DNA of 64,000 nucleotides from Sinosporangium album. Its GTDB lineage: Bacteria > Actinomycetota > Actinomycetes > Streptosporangiales > Streptosporangiaceae. The position numbers were made by a program, and so were the translations under genes. Shown one piece after another: positions 9,073 to 18,357 of this stretch. Each line of letters starts with the position of its first letter. Position 1 is the stretch's first letter. Location: NCBI RefSeq assembly GCF_900100605.1, contig NZ_FNCN01000002.1, positions 74,091-138,090 on the forward strand. The letters run 5' to 3'. The notes beneath the pieces are model-generated. The model was given only the letters and a program-made list of their open reading frames with translations, was not told the origin of the DNA and did no database searches.

Positions 9073-10758
9073 ATGAGCCATCCGCATCCCGACCTCGGGC
9101 TCCCTCCGGCACTCGCGCCGGGGGCCCTGCGCATCGTCGCACTCGGCGGTCTCGGGGAGATCGGCCGCAACATGACGGTGTTCGAGATCGACGGACGCCT
9201 GTTGATCGTGGACTGCGGGGTGTTGTTCCCCGAGCCCGATCAACCCGGAGTCGACCTGATCCTGCCGGACTTCGACTACATCAGGGACCGCCTCGACGAC
9301 GTCGAAGCCCTGGTGCTGACCCATGCCCATGAGGACCACATCGGGGCCGTCCCTTACCTTCTGCGTGAGCGCAAGGACATCCCGATCGTCGGCTCGCGGC
9401 TGACCCTCGCACTGATCGAGAGCAAGCTCGTCGAGCACCGCATCCAACCCACCACCGTGGAGGTGGTCGAGGGGCAGCGTCACAGGTTCGGGCCGTTCGA
9501 GTGCGAGTTCCTGGCGGTCAACCACTCGATTCCCGACGCGCTGGCCGTCGCCATCCGCACGGACGCGGGCCTGGTGCTGCACACGGGCGACTTCAAGATG
9601 GACCAGCTCCCCATGGACGGGAGGCTGACCGACCTTGGAGGCTTCGCGAGGCTCGGAGCCGAGGGCGTCGACCTGCTGATGTCGGACTCCACCAACGCGG
9701 AGGTTCCGGGGTTCGTCACCAGCGAGCGGGACATCGCCCCGGTCATCGACGACATCTTCCACAGTTCAGACCAGCGCATCATCGTCGCGTGCTTCGCCTC
9801 GCACGTGCACCGCGTCCAGCAGGTGCTCGACGCGGCGGAGCAGCACGGGCGCAAGGTCGCGCTCATGGGCCGTTCGATGGTGCGCAACATGGGCGTCGCC
9901 CGCGACCTCGGCTACCTGCGGGTGCCCGCCGGCCTCATGGTGGACTCCCGCGACATCGAGTCGTGGCCACCGGAGGACGTCGTGCTGATCTGCACGGGGT
10001 CGCAAGGGGAGCCGATGGCCGCGCTGTCACGCATGGCCAACCGCGACCACCCGGTCCGCATCGCCGAAGGCGACACGGTGCTGCTGGCCTCGTCGCTGGT
10101 GCCCGGCAACGAGACGGCCGTCAACAAGGTCATCAACGGGCTCACCCGCTGGGGCGCCCGCGTGATCCACAAGGGCAACGCGCGTGTCCACGTCTCAGGC
10201 CACGCTGCGGCGGGCGAGCTGCTGTACGTGCTCAACCTGACCCGTCCGTCGAACTTCCTCCCGGTGCACGGGGAGTGGCGGCACATGCGGGCACACGCGA
10301 AGCTCGCCGCGCTCACTGGGGTGCCTGACGAGCACATCGTCATCGCCGAGGACGGGGTCGTGGTCGACCTGGTCGACGGCCGGACCTCGATCGTGGGCGC
10401 GGTGCCGTGCGGCTACGTCTTCGTGGACGGCACCTCGGTCGGCGATGTGACCGACGTGGCGCTGAAGGACCGCCGCATCCTCGGAGACGAGGGGTTCATC
10501 TCGGTCGTCGTCGTGATCGACTCGACCACCGGCAGGCTGACCGGCGGTCCGGAGATCCACGCCAGGGGCTCCGGCATCGACCCCGACGTCTTCGACGACG
10601 TGATCCCTCAGATCGAGAAGGCGCTGCAGGAGGCCGCGGCCGACGGCATCGCGGACGTGCAGCAGATGCGCCGTCTGGTCCGCCGCGCGGTCGGACGCTG
10701 GGTGAGCGACACCTACCGCCGCAGACCGATGATCATTCCGGTGGTCGTCGAGATCTGA
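9073..10758 (+). CDS. rnj: Ribonuclease J
   Basis: RNase J is a metallo-beta-lactamase/beta-CASP ribonuclease with endonuclease and 5'-3' exonuclease activity in RNA maturation and decay. The zinc-binding motif THAHEDHIGA is at about residues 82-91; further metal ligands appear in NHSIPDALAV and HTGDFKMDQ. The beta-CASP region includes DSTNAEVPG and HVSGHA. The length of 561 aa is normal for the actinobacterial form, which lacks the long N-terminal extension seen in some mycobacteria. A GGGGTGAGGG-type site precedes the ATG. It is probably cotranscribed with dapA. Confidence 0.96.
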   Translation: MSHPHPDLGLPPALAPGALRIVALGGLGEIGRNMTVFEIDGRLLIVDCGVLFPEPDQPGVDLILPDFDYIRDRLDDVEALVLTHAHEDHIGAVPYLLRERKDIPIVGSRLTLALIESKLVEHRIQPTTVEVVEGQRHRFGPFECEFLAVNHSIPDALAVAIRTDAGLVLHTGDFKMDQLPMDGRLTDLGGFARLGAEGVDLLMSDSTNAEVPGFVTSERDIAPVIDDIFHSSDQRIIVACFASHVHRVQQVLDAAEQHGRKVALMGRSMVRNMGVARDLGYLRVPAGLMVDSRDIESWPPEDVVLICTGSQGEPMAALSRMANRDHPVRIAEGDTVLLASSLVPGNETAVNKVINGLTRWGARVIHKGNARVHVSGHAAAGELLYVLNLTRPSNFLPVHGEWRHMRAHAKLAALTGVPDEHIVIAEDGVVVDLVDGRTSIVGAVPCGYVFVDGTSVGDVTDVALKDRRILGDEGFISVVVVIDSTTGRLTGGPEIHARGSGIDPDVFDDVIPQIEKALQEAAADGIADVQQMRRLVRRAVGRWVSDTYRRRPMIIPVVVEI

Positions 10759-10878
10759 CCCGGCGCAGGGCCTCGCCGAGCCCGACCGTTTCGGACGGTG
10801 AGGCGAGGCCCTGGAGACGGTTCAGGTCTTCCGGCACCGTGCCCGCCCGGTGGGCGAGCCGGAAGGAAGGACGAGACA

Positions 10879-12330
10879 GTGACCGATCACTTTGCCCTGC
10901 CCGCGGACTCGACGGACGGCGAGGTCGCCGCCGCGGTCGAGGCGGCGGTGAGGGCCGGTACGGCATGGCGCGCCGCGTCCGCCGCCGACCGGGCCGCCGT
11001 GCTGACGGCCGTGGCCGACGCGCTGACGGCGAATGCGGAGACCCTGTGGCGCATCGCCGACTCCGAGACGTCGCTCGGCGAGACCCGGCTTCGGGGGGAG
11101 ATCGTCCGTACGGCGGCGCAGTTCCGGCTCTTCGCCCAGGTCGTCGTGGACGGAGGTCACCTCGACGCCGTGATCGACCACGCGGACGCGTCCGCCGTAC
11201 CGCCGCGTCCCGATCTGCGGCGTCTCAACCAGCCGTTGGCGGGCGTGGTCGCCGTGTTCGCGGCGAGCAACTTCCCCTTCGCCTTCTCGGTGGCCGGGGG
11301 TGACACGGCGTCCGCGCTCGCCGCCGGATGCCCCGTCGTGGTGAAGGCCCATCCCGGACACCCGCGCACGTCCGAAGCGGTCGCCGCCGCAGTGCGTACG
11401 GCACTGCCCGACGCCGCCCTGCTCGGGCTCGTCCACGGTTTCGAGGCGGGCGGCACGCTGGTCAAACACCCGCGGGTGGCCGCCGTCGGGTTCACGGGGT
11501 CGATTCCGGGGGGCCGTGCCGTACAGGCCCTGATCGCGGAGCGGCCCGATCCCATTCCGTTCTTCGGGGAGCTCGGCAGCGCCAACCCCGTGGTGGTGCT
11601 GCCGTCGGCGCTGCGGGGCGACGTCACGGCTCTCGCCCAGGGGTTCGCGGCCTCGCTGACTCAGGGGGTGGGGCAGTTCTGCACGAACCCGGGTCTGCTG
11701 TTCGTGCCCGACGATGAGGGGCTGCTGAAGGCGGTCGGGGAGTCGGTGTCGGCGTCGTCCGGCGGCCCGATGCTGACGCCGCGGATCAAGGAGGGTTTCC
11801 TCTCGGGGGTCGACCGGCTGAGCGGTCTTTCGGTGCTTGCCGAGGGCAGCGCGGGGGACGGGGAGCTCGCCGTCTCGCCGAAGGTGTTCACCGCGGGGCT
11901 GGAGGAGTTCGCCGAGGGGCTGCCCGAGATCGCGGAGGAGTGCTTCGGACCTGCCGCCATCGTGATCACCTATCGTGACGCCGCGGACTTGCCCGAGGTG
12001 CTCGGGAGGCTCGCGGGCTCGCTGACCGCGACGGTCCACGCCGCGGATCCGGCGGAGGCCGCCGACGTGCTGCCCGTGCTCAAGGCCCTCGCGGGACGGC
12101 TGATCTGGAACGGCTGGCCCACCGGGGTGGCCGTGAGCTGGGCCGTCCACCACGGTGGTCCGTGGCCTTCGACCACGGCCCCCGCCCACACTTCGGTCGG
12201 TGCGTCGGCCATCGCGCGCTGGGTCGTGCCGGTGGCGTATCAGGGCTGGCCGGCGGAGCTGCTGCCGCCGGAGTTGCTGGAAGACAATCCGCTCGGGATT
12301 CCCCGCCGGGTGGACGGCGTCCTCTCGTAG
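10879..12330 (+). CDS. Aldehyde dehydrogenase, NADP-type, 2-oxoglutarate-semialdehyde-dehydrogenase-like
   Basis: The 484-aa enzyme belongs to the aldehyde dehydrogenase superfamily. The general-base glutamate lies in FFGELGSANPVVV and the catalytic cysteine in GVGQFCTNPG. The motif ASNFPFAFSVAGGDTASALAAGCPVVVKAHPGHP is typical of the NADP-dependent 2,5-dioxovalerate (alpha-ketoglutaric semialdehyde) dehydrogenase group, which finishes sugar-acid or hydroxyproline breakdown. No such pathway genes are nearby, so the substrate is unproven. The GTG at 10879 follows GGAAGG with eight-base spacing. A strong terminator follows. Confidence 0.9.
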   Translation: MTDHFALPADSTDGEVAAAVEAAVRAGTAWRAASAADRAAVLTAVADALTANAETLWRIADSETSLGETRLRGEIVRTAAQFRLFAQVVVDGGHLDAVIDHADASAVPPRPDLRRLNQPLAGVVAVFAASNFPFAFSVAGGDTASALAAGCPVVVKAHPGHPRTSEAVAAAVRTALPDAALLGLVHGFEAGGTLVKHPRVAAVGFTGSIPGGRAVQALIAERPDPIPFFGELGSANPVVVLPSALRGDVTALAQGFAASLTQGVGQFCTNPGLLFVPDDEGLLKAVGESVSASSGGPMLTPRIKEGFLSGVDRLSGLSVLAEGSAGDGELAVSPKVFTAGLEEFAEGLPEIAEECFGPAAIVITYRDAADLPEVLGRLAGSLTATVHAADPAEAADVLPVLKALAGRLIWNGWPTGVAVSWAVHHGGPWPSTTAPAHTSVGASAIARWVVPVAYQGWPAELLPPELLEDNPLGIPRRVDGVLS

Positions 12331-12352
12331 CGCCCGACGCCCGAGGACCACA

Positions 12353-12384
12353 CGGCCCCCGCTCCGAAATCGGAGCGGGGGCCG
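12353..12384 (+). terminator. Intrinsic terminator after the aldehyde dehydrogenase gene
   Basis: A perfect 15-bp stem (12353-12367 with 12370-12384) with a two-base AA loop, followed by TTCT. It starts 23 bases after the stop codon. Confidence 0.85.
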
Positions 12385-12531
12385 TTCTCATATACGGCCG
12401 AGTTCGTATACGGGAATTATCGAAAGCTGTTTTTCCGCGGTGCCGAAATCCCAGATGGCAGGGCTTCCCGGGCGCTGTCGGCCCGTGTCGACCGTGTCGG
12501 CCGTATGGCGTTTCCGCAGGTCAGGGCAAAT

Positions 12532-12548
12532 GTGAATGTACGTTTCAC
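12532..12548. promoter_or_regulatory. Imperfect palindrome upstream of the DrrAB genes
   Basis: GTGAATGTACGTTTCAC has arms GTGAA/TTCAC around a TGTACGT core and lies about 170 bp before the ATPase start, in a 330-bp intergenic region. Size and symmetry suit a TetR- or PadR-type repressor site, but no such gene is adjacent. Tentative. Confidence 0.3.
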
Positions 12549-12716
12549 GTTTGCCAAATCCCGAGCGCATGGGCAAGAATCAAGTATTCCCACTTTCCAC
12601 CCCGGCGGGGTTCTCCGGCATGCCCACGGGAGCAGGCCCTTTCGCCGGATGGAATCAGAACCGTGCCCGCCGCAGGTTCCCCACGCCGACCGACGACCGC
12701 CTTCAAGGAGGCATTC

Positions 12717-13688
12717 ATGATCCATGCCCGGGATCTGACCAAGCGATTCACCGTCAAGAAGGAAACGGTCGAGGCCGTGCGCGGCATCGACCTCGACGTG
12801 GAACCCGGCGGGCTGGTCGCCTTCCTCGGCCCGAACGGCGCCGGAAAGTCCACGACCCTGCGCATGCTCACCACATTGCTGCCTGCGACCTCGGGCAGCG
12901 CGACCGTCGCCGGGTGCGACATCGCGGCCGATCCGGCGGGGGTGCGGCGGCGGATCGGCTACATCGGCCAGAAGAACAGCGCGGGTGAGAACTTCCGCGT
13001 CCGCGACGAACTCGTCACGCAAGGGGAGTGCTTCGGCCTGACCCGCGCCGACGCCAAGCGCCGCGCGGGAGAGCTCCTCGAACTGCTGAGCCTGGAAAAG
13101 CTCGCCAAGCGTACGTCCAGCACCCTGTCGGGCGGACAGCGCCGCCGCCTCGACATCGCGCTCGGGCTCATTCATCAGCCCCGGCTGCTGTTCCTCGACG
13201 AGCCGTCGACCGGTCTCGACCCGCAGAGCCGCGCCGACATCTGGGGACACATCCTGCGTCTGCGCGAGGAGCATGACATGACCCTCTTCCTCACCACGCA
13301 CTACCTGGAGGAGGCCGACAACATGGCCGAACGGGTGATCATCGTCGATCACGGCCGAGTGATCGCCGATGGCACGGCACAGCAGTTGAAGTCGGATCTG
13401 GCGGGCGACCACATCACCCTCACCGTGAGGGACCTGCCCGAGGCGGCCAGAGCGGCGGAGGTCGCCGAGCGGATCGCCACCGCCGTGGACACCGGCTCCG
13501 ACGGGATGACCGTACGGCTGCGCGTGCCCCGCGCCGACACGGCCATGCCGGAGGTGCTGCGGGCGATGGAGACCGCTGGGGTCAAGGTGGCGGCGGCGGA
13601 GGGCGTCAGGCCCTCGCTCGACGACGTCTTCCTCTCCCTCACCGGTCGCAGCCTGCGTGAAAGCGACACCGCTGACGCCCCCGCCTGA
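12717..13688 (+). CDS. DrrA-type ABC exporter ATP-binding protein
   Basis: The 323-aa protein is an ABC ATPase of the daunorubicin-resistance (DrrA) family, which energises export of drugs or lipids. It has Walker A GPNGAGKST, a Q-loop in YIGQKN, the signature LSGGQRRRLDIALGL, Walker B LLFLDEPSTGLDP, and a switch His in TTHYLEEAD. The C-terminal 80 residues include the DrrA extension ending SLDDVFLSLTGRSL. AAGGAGG seven bases upstream fixes the ATG. The permease follows after 80 bp. Cargo unknown; no biosynthetic genes adjoin. Confidence 0.93.
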   Translation: MIHARDLTKRFTVKKETVEAVRGIDLDVEPGGLVAFLGPNGAGKSTTLRMLTTLLPATSGSATVAGCDIAADPAGVRRRIGYIGQKNSAGENFRVRDELVTQGECFGLTRADAKRRAGELLELLSLEKLAKRTSSTLSGGQRRRLDIALGLIHQPRLLFLDEPSTGLDPQSRADIWGHILRLREEHDMTLFLTTHYLEEADNMAERVIIVDHGRVIADGTAQQLKSDLAGDHITLTVRDLPEAARAAEVAERIATAVDTGSDGMTVRLRVPRADTAMPEVLRAMETAGVKVAAAEGVRPSLDDVFLSLTGRSLRESDTADAPA

Positions 13689-13768
13689 CGGCGGCTCCCG
13701 GCCCGAGAACACGGCACGACAACCCGCCCCGACAACCCTCCCGGAAACCCGACAAGAGAGGTCTCCCC

Positions 13769-14536
13769 ATGGCCGTGTCCTTCGTACGCGACACCAAGAT
13801 CATGTTCGTCCGCGAGTTCGCCCCCGTGCTGCGCGAGCCTTTCGGGCTGCTGTTCACGATGGCGCAGCCGCTGCTGTTCCTGTTCCTGTTCGGGCCGCTG
13901 CTCGGCGGAACCCAGGGATTCGGCCAGGTGGGTGAGGGATCCCCCTGGCAGTGGTTCGTGCCTGGAATCCTCATCATGATGTGCATCACCGGGCCGATGA
14001 TGGCGGGGTACTTCCTGCTGGTGGAGCTCCACAGCGGTTCGATGGAGCGCATGCTGGTCACGCCCCTCAACCGCACGGCCATGCTGATCGGCCGCACCCT
14101 CAAAGAGCTCGTGCTTCTGCTGGCCCAGGCCGTACTCATCATCGTGCTGGCGCTTCCGATGGGGTTCGAGCTCCACCCCGTCGGAGTGCTGGCCGGTCTC
14201 GTGGTGCTGATCGTGTTCGGGGTGGGCCTGGGGGCGCTGTCGTTCGCGCTCGCGATCGCCTCGCACCCTGGAGGCGAGCTCTTCTACTCGATCACGCAGA
14301 CGATCATGTTTCCGCTGATCCTGCTGTCGGGCATGCTGCTCCCGCTCGACTTCGGACCCGGCTGGCTGCAGGCTCTTGGCGCGATCAACCCGGTGACCTA
14401 CATCGTCGATGCGGAGAGGCTGCTGTTCAGCGGCGTCTTCGGCGATGTCTCGGTGCTGTACGGCGCGCTCGCCGCCGGCCTGGTCGCCGCGATCGGGCTG
14501 GCCGTGGGCACCCGGTCGATGCGCCGCGGCGTTTGA
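13769..14536 (+). CDS. DrrB-type ABC-2 transporter permease
   Basis: The 255-aa integral membrane protein has six predicted membrane helices and an ABC-2 permease pattern: a cytoplasmic N-terminus (DTKIMFVREFAPVLREPFGLLF), a central LVELHSGSMERMLVTPLNRTAMLIGRTLKE coupling region, and a final GALAAGLVAAIGLAVGTRSMRRG. It pairs with the upstream DrrA-type ATPase to form an exporter. The stop codon falls within the first unit of a 12-bp tandem repeat. AGAGAGG precedes the ATG. Confidence 0.92.
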   Translation: MAVSFVRDTKIMFVREFAPVLREPFGLLFTMAQPLLFLFLFGPLLGGTQGFGQVGEGSPWQWFVPGILIMMCITGPMMAGYFLLVELHSGSMERMLVTPLNRTAMLIGRTLKELVLLLAQAVLIIVLALPMGFELHPVGVLAGLVVLIVFGVGLGALSFALAIASHPGGELFYSITQTIMFPLILLSGMLLPLDFGPGWLQALGAINPVTYIVDAERLLFSGVFGDVSVLYGALAAGLVAAIGLAVGTRSMRRGV

Positions 14537-14574
14537 GCGGGCGTTTGAGCGGGCGTTTGAGCGGGCGTTTGAGC
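14529..14574 (+). repeat. 12-bp tandem repeat across the permease stop codon
   Basis: Three exact copies of GCGTTTGAGCGG and a fourth matching its first ten bases run from 14529 to 14574. The in-frame TGA of the permease gene is in the first copy (14534-14536), and the same TGA recurs in every copy because the unit is a multiple of three. Confidence 0.95.
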
Positions 14575-14794
14575 TCGAAAGTCTCACGGGGGCTTGTGGA
14601 GGAGACCGACACGGCATGGGTGTGCGGGTGTCGTGCCGGGGGGCGGGGTTCGACGTTGGTCGTCGCCCTCGGACACATACATTGAAGATCATATAGAGCG
14701 GAGATTAGGCAATATTGTCTATCGAATCCGGCGAATGGTTCTTCTCGGCGTGCCTACGTGAATCCTCTCCGGCCTCCGCCGTACCTTTGGCATC

Positions 14795-17320
14795 ATGGCC
14801 ACCCGTACGTCCAAAGGCGCATCTAAGGGGCCGGTGAAGCGGTCGTCCGCTCCGCGCGCCGCTTCACCGAAGCGGCAGGCTCCGGCGCAGCGTGCCACCC
14901 GGACCAAGCGCGCCGCCCCGGCCCGGCGTCAGGGAGTGACGCATCAGGACCCGATCTCGTGGGTCTTCACGATGATCGGCAAGCTGGTGATCGGGCTCTG
15001 GCTGCTGCTCGCGCACGGCATCGGCGGGGCGGCCCGCGCGCTCGGACAGGGCGCCAGGGAGCTCGACCCGGCGCTGCGGCGCGACGGTCTGGGCCTCGGC
15101 GTGCTGGCGGGGGCGATCGTGCTCGCGACGATGACGTGGCGCACGCCGACGGGCGACGTGGCCTCGGTGGTCGACGCGGTGACGCGCGGGGTGTTCGGGT
15201 CGTCGTCGTGGGCGATCCCTCTCTTGCTGGCGCTGCTGGCCTGGCGCTTCATGCGCCATCCCGACCGCAACGCCGACACCGGGCGGTTGGTCATCGGGTG
15301 GCTGGCGCTGCTGATCGGGATCCTCGGCATCGTGCACGTGGCGCACGGCACGCCCTACCCCTCGGGTGACGAGCGGGTCGACGGCATGGACAAGGTGTCC
15401 GCCGCGGGGGGCATGGTCGGGTTCATCGTGTCGGCGCCGCCCGCGAGCATCCTGCCGGCGTTCATCACGATCCCGCTGCTGATGATGCTGGCGGGCTTCG
15501 GCGTGCTGGTCATCACGGCGACGCCGGTACACCGCATTCCGGAGCGGCTGGCCGACATCCAGCACATTCTGTTCCAGCGCGAGCAGCGTGCGCCAAGCGG
15601 GTCCAAGCGCCGCCCGCGCAAGCCGAAGACGGCCGAGGAGCCGGGTGAGGACCGGGTCAAGCCCTACGACACCCCGGTCACGCAGGAGGGCGACTCCAAA
15701 AGGCCCGATCACTCTCCGGAGATCGTCCCTGGCCTCGCGGATGAGGAGGAGAGGCGCGAGCCCGAGCGCAAGCCTGAACCGCCCGCACCGCCCGCACCGC
15801 CCGAGCCGACCCCGGCTCCGCGCAAGGTCGAGCAGTTGGTGCTGTCTCCGCAGGCGGGGCCGTACTCCGTGCCCGACCTGCAGGTGCTGCGCTCGGGCAG
15901 TGCCCCGAGGCCGCAGACCAAGGCGAACACGCTGGTGGTCAACGCGCTGACGAGCGTGCTTGAGCAGTTCACCATCGACGCGCAGGTGATGGGTTTCACT
16001 CGGGGGCCGACGGTCACCCGCTACGAGATCGAGCTCGGACCCGCGGTCAAGGTCGAGAAGGTGACGGCGCTCACCAAGAACATCGCCTATGCCGTGAAGT
16101 CCGCGGATGTGCGGATCCTCTCCCCGATTCCCGGCAAGTCGGCGATCGGGGTTGAGATCCCGAACACGGACAAGGACCTGGTGTCCCTCGGGGACGTGCT
16201 GCGGTCGCAGGTCGCCCAGGCCGACCACCATCCGATGATCGTCGGCCTGGGGAAGGATGTCGAAGGCCGGACGATCATCGCCAACCTCGCCAAGATGCCC
16301 CACATCCTCATCGCGGGTGCGACCGGTGCGGGCAAGTCGACCTGCATCAACGGTCTGATCAGCTCGGTGCTGATGCGCTCCACGCCGGACGAGGTGCGCA
16401 TGGTGCTGGTCGACCCCAAACGCGTGGAGCTGTCCGCCTACGAAGGCATCCCCCACCTCATCACGCCGATCATCACCAACCCCAAGAAGGCGGCCGAGGC
16501 CCTGGATTGGGTGGTCGGGGAGATGGACCGCCGCTACGACGACCTGGCCGCCAGCGGGTTCCGGCACGTCGACGACTTCAACAAGGCCGTGCGGGCGGGC
16601 AAGCTCACCGCCCCGCCCGGGAGCGAGCGGATCTACCAGCCCTACCCCTACCTGCTGGTGATCGTGGACGAGCTCGCCGACCTCATGATGGTGGCCCCGC
16701 GCGACGTCGAGGACTCGATCGTGCGCATCACCCAGCTCGCCCGCGCCGCCGGCATCCACCTGGTCATCGCGACCCAGCGCCCCTCGGTGGACGTGGTGAC
16801 CGGTCTGATCAAGGCGAACGTGCCCTCACGGCTGGCGTTCGCCACCTCGAGCCTGGCCGACTCCCGCGTCATCCTGGACCAGCCGGGCGCGGAGAAGCTG
16901 GTCGGGCAGGGCGACGCGCTGTTCCTGCCGATGGGCGCGAGCAAGCCGATCCGCCTGCAGAACGCCTTCGTGTCCGAAACCGAGATCGCCGATGTCGTCG
17001 CGCACTGCAAGGCGCAGATGCAGGTGGAGTACCGCGATGACGTCACGGTCCAGGCCGGGACCAAGCGGGAGATCGACGACGACATCGGTGACGACCTCGA
17101 CCTGCTGATCCAGGCGGCCGAGCTCGTGGTCACCACGCAGTTCGGGTCCACCTCGATGCTTCAGCGCAAACTGCGGGTCGGATTCGCCAAGGCGGGGCGC
17201 CTGATGGACCTGTTGGAGAGCCGTGAGGTGGTGGGGCCGAGCGAGGGGTCCAAGGCCAGGGAGGTGCTGGTGAAGCCCGACGACCTTCCCGGACTGCTGA
17301 CCGACCTACGCGGGGGGTGA
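14795..17320 (+). CDS. ftsK: DNA translocase FtsK/SpoIIIE
   Basis: FtsK is a septum-anchored hexameric motor that pumps chromosomal DNA during division or sporulation. The order is a basic N-terminal tail (residues 1-50), several membrane helices to about residue 245, an acidic/Pro-rich linker (about 260-350), and the RecA-like motor. Walker A is GATGAGKST at about 507-515, with Walker B LLVIVDELADLMM; HLVIATQRPSVDVVTGLIKANVPSR is the conserved motor signature. The C-terminal 65 residues are the winged-helix gamma domain (TSMLQRKLRVGFAKAGRLMDLLE) that reads orientation sequences. Length 841 aa is typical. Confidence 0.97.
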   Translation: MATRTSKGASKGPVKRSSAPRAASPKRQAPAQRATRTKRAAPARRQGVTHQDPISWVFTMIGKLVIGLWLLLAHGIGGAARALGQGARELDPALRRDGLGLGVLAGAIVLATMTWRTPTGDVASVVDAVTRGVFGSSSWAIPLLLALLAWRFMRHPDRNADTGRLVIGWLALLIGILGIVHVAHGTPYPSGDERVDGMDKVSAAGGMVGFIVSAPPASILPAFITIPLLMMLAGFGVLVITATPVHRIPERLADIQHILFQREQRAPSGSKRRPRKPKTAEEPGEDRVKPYDTPVTQEGDSKRPDHSPEIVPGLADEEERREPERKPEPPAPPAPPEPTPAPRKVEQLVLSPQAGPYSVPDLQVLRSGSAPRPQTKANTLVVNALTSVLEQFTIDAQVMGFTRGPTVTRYEIELGPAVKVEKVTALTKNIAYAVKSADVRILSPIPGKSAIGVEIPNTDKDLVSLGDVLRSQVAQADHHPMIVGLGKDVEGRTIIANLAKMPHILIAGATGAGKSTCINGLISSVLMRSTPDEVRMVLVDPKRVELSAYEGIPHLITPIITNPKKAAEALDWVVGEMDRRYDDLAASGFRHVDDFNKAVRAGKLTAPPGSERIYQPYPYLLVIVDELADLMMVAPRDVEDSIVRITQLARAAGIHLVIATQRPSVDVVTGLIKANVPSRLAFATSSLADSRVILDQPGAEKLVGQGDALFLPMGASKPIRLQNAFVSETEIADVVAHCKAQMQVEYRDDVTVQAGTKREIDDDIGDDLDLLIQAAELVVTTQFGSTSMLQRKLRVGFAKAGRLMDLLESREVVGPSEGSKAREVLVKPDDLPGLLTDLRGG

Positions 17321-17454
17321 CCCACCTCGCCACCTCCCCCTGATGACTGTTTGAATGTGATTGACTACGCAACGTCGGGGTGGGGAGGCGTTGTCATGAA
17401 TAGACAAAACGGGCAAATTACCGCATGGCATAGATTTAGGCGTCGGGTGCTCCC

Positions 17455-18288
17455 ATGAGCGAGCCGAGAGGGCCGGCGGAGGCCGGTGACGGCGGGAGGG
17501 CCGGCGAGCACGCGCCCGGGGCGGCGCTGGCGGCGGCGCGGCGCGCCGCGGGGCTCACGGTCGGGCAGGTCAGTGCGCGCACCCGCGTGCGTGAGGCGCT
17601 GATCTACGCGATCGAGCGCGACGACTACTCGCTGTGCGGGGGCGACTTCTACGCCCGCGGGCACATCCGGGCCATCGCCCGCGAGGTCGGGCTCGATCCC
17701 GACGCGATGGTCCAGCGCTACGACGACATGCGGGGCGGGGCGCCGACCCCGGTCCGGGCATCCGCGGTCTTCCAGGCCGACCGGCCGATCAAGCTGCGGG
17801 AGCGCCGCTCGCCCAACTGGAGCATGGCGATGGTGGTCGCGCTCGCGATCGTGGTCGTTTTCGGCGTCGTGCGGGTCATGGGCGGCTCTCGCGAGGTTCC
17901 GACGGCCGACGTGCGCAAGGTGTCGGTGCCCACCGGCGCTGCCGAGGGCCGGGGCGGCGCGGCACGCGCCGGCGACGCCGCGGCGGCGCGCAAGGCGGAG
18001 GCCGCGAGGAAGGCGGAGCGCCGCAAGGCCAAGATCGTCGACCTCGAGGTGCGCGCCGACAAGCCGTCCTTCCTGAGCGTGCGCGACGCCGACGGGCGAC
18101 CGGTCTTCTCCGGCACGCTGTCGGCCGGGCAGTCCACATCATGGAAGATCCGCAAGGGCGTCCGGCTCGTCATCGGCAACGCCGGCGCGGTTTTCCTGCA
18201 GGTGAACGGGAAGGAGCTCGGTGCTCCGGGGCCCCTGGGGCAGACGGTGCAGCGCACCTTCAACGCGCCCGGCTTCAGTCCTGGCTGA
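17455..18288 (+). CDS. RodZ-like HTH membrane protein
   Basis: The 277-aa protein has an N-terminal HTH_25 domain (AALAAARRAAGLTVGQVSARTRVREALIYAIERDDYSLCGGDFYARGHIRAIAREVGLD), one membrane segment near residues 122-142, an Ala/Arg/Lys-rich extracellular linker, and a C-terminal DUF4115-type domain (LEVRADKPSFLSVRDADGRPVFSGTLSAGQS). This is the layout of RodZ, a cytoskeletal/cell-shape membrane protein. In mycelial actinobacteria such genes usually sit between ftsK and rimO/pgsA, as here. Confidence 0.88.
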   Translation: MSEPRGPAEAGDGGRAGEHAPGAALAAARRAAGLTVGQVSARTRVREALIYAIERDDYSLCGGDFYARGHIRAIAREVGLDPDAMVQRYDDMRGGAPTPVRASAVFQADRPIKLRERRSPNWSMAMVVALAIVVVFGVVRVMGGSREVPTADVRKVSVPTGAAEGRGGAARAGDAAAARKAEAARKAERRKAKIVDLEVRADKPSFLSVRDADGRPVFSGTLSAGQSTSWKIRKGVRLVIGNAGAVFLQVNGKELGAPGPLGQTVQRTFNAPGFSPG

Positions 18289-18357
18289 TCACGGGCTCGC
18301 ACCGAACCGGGGGAGGTGCGACGGCACTGTCCAACTCCCGATACCGTAGTGTTCACC

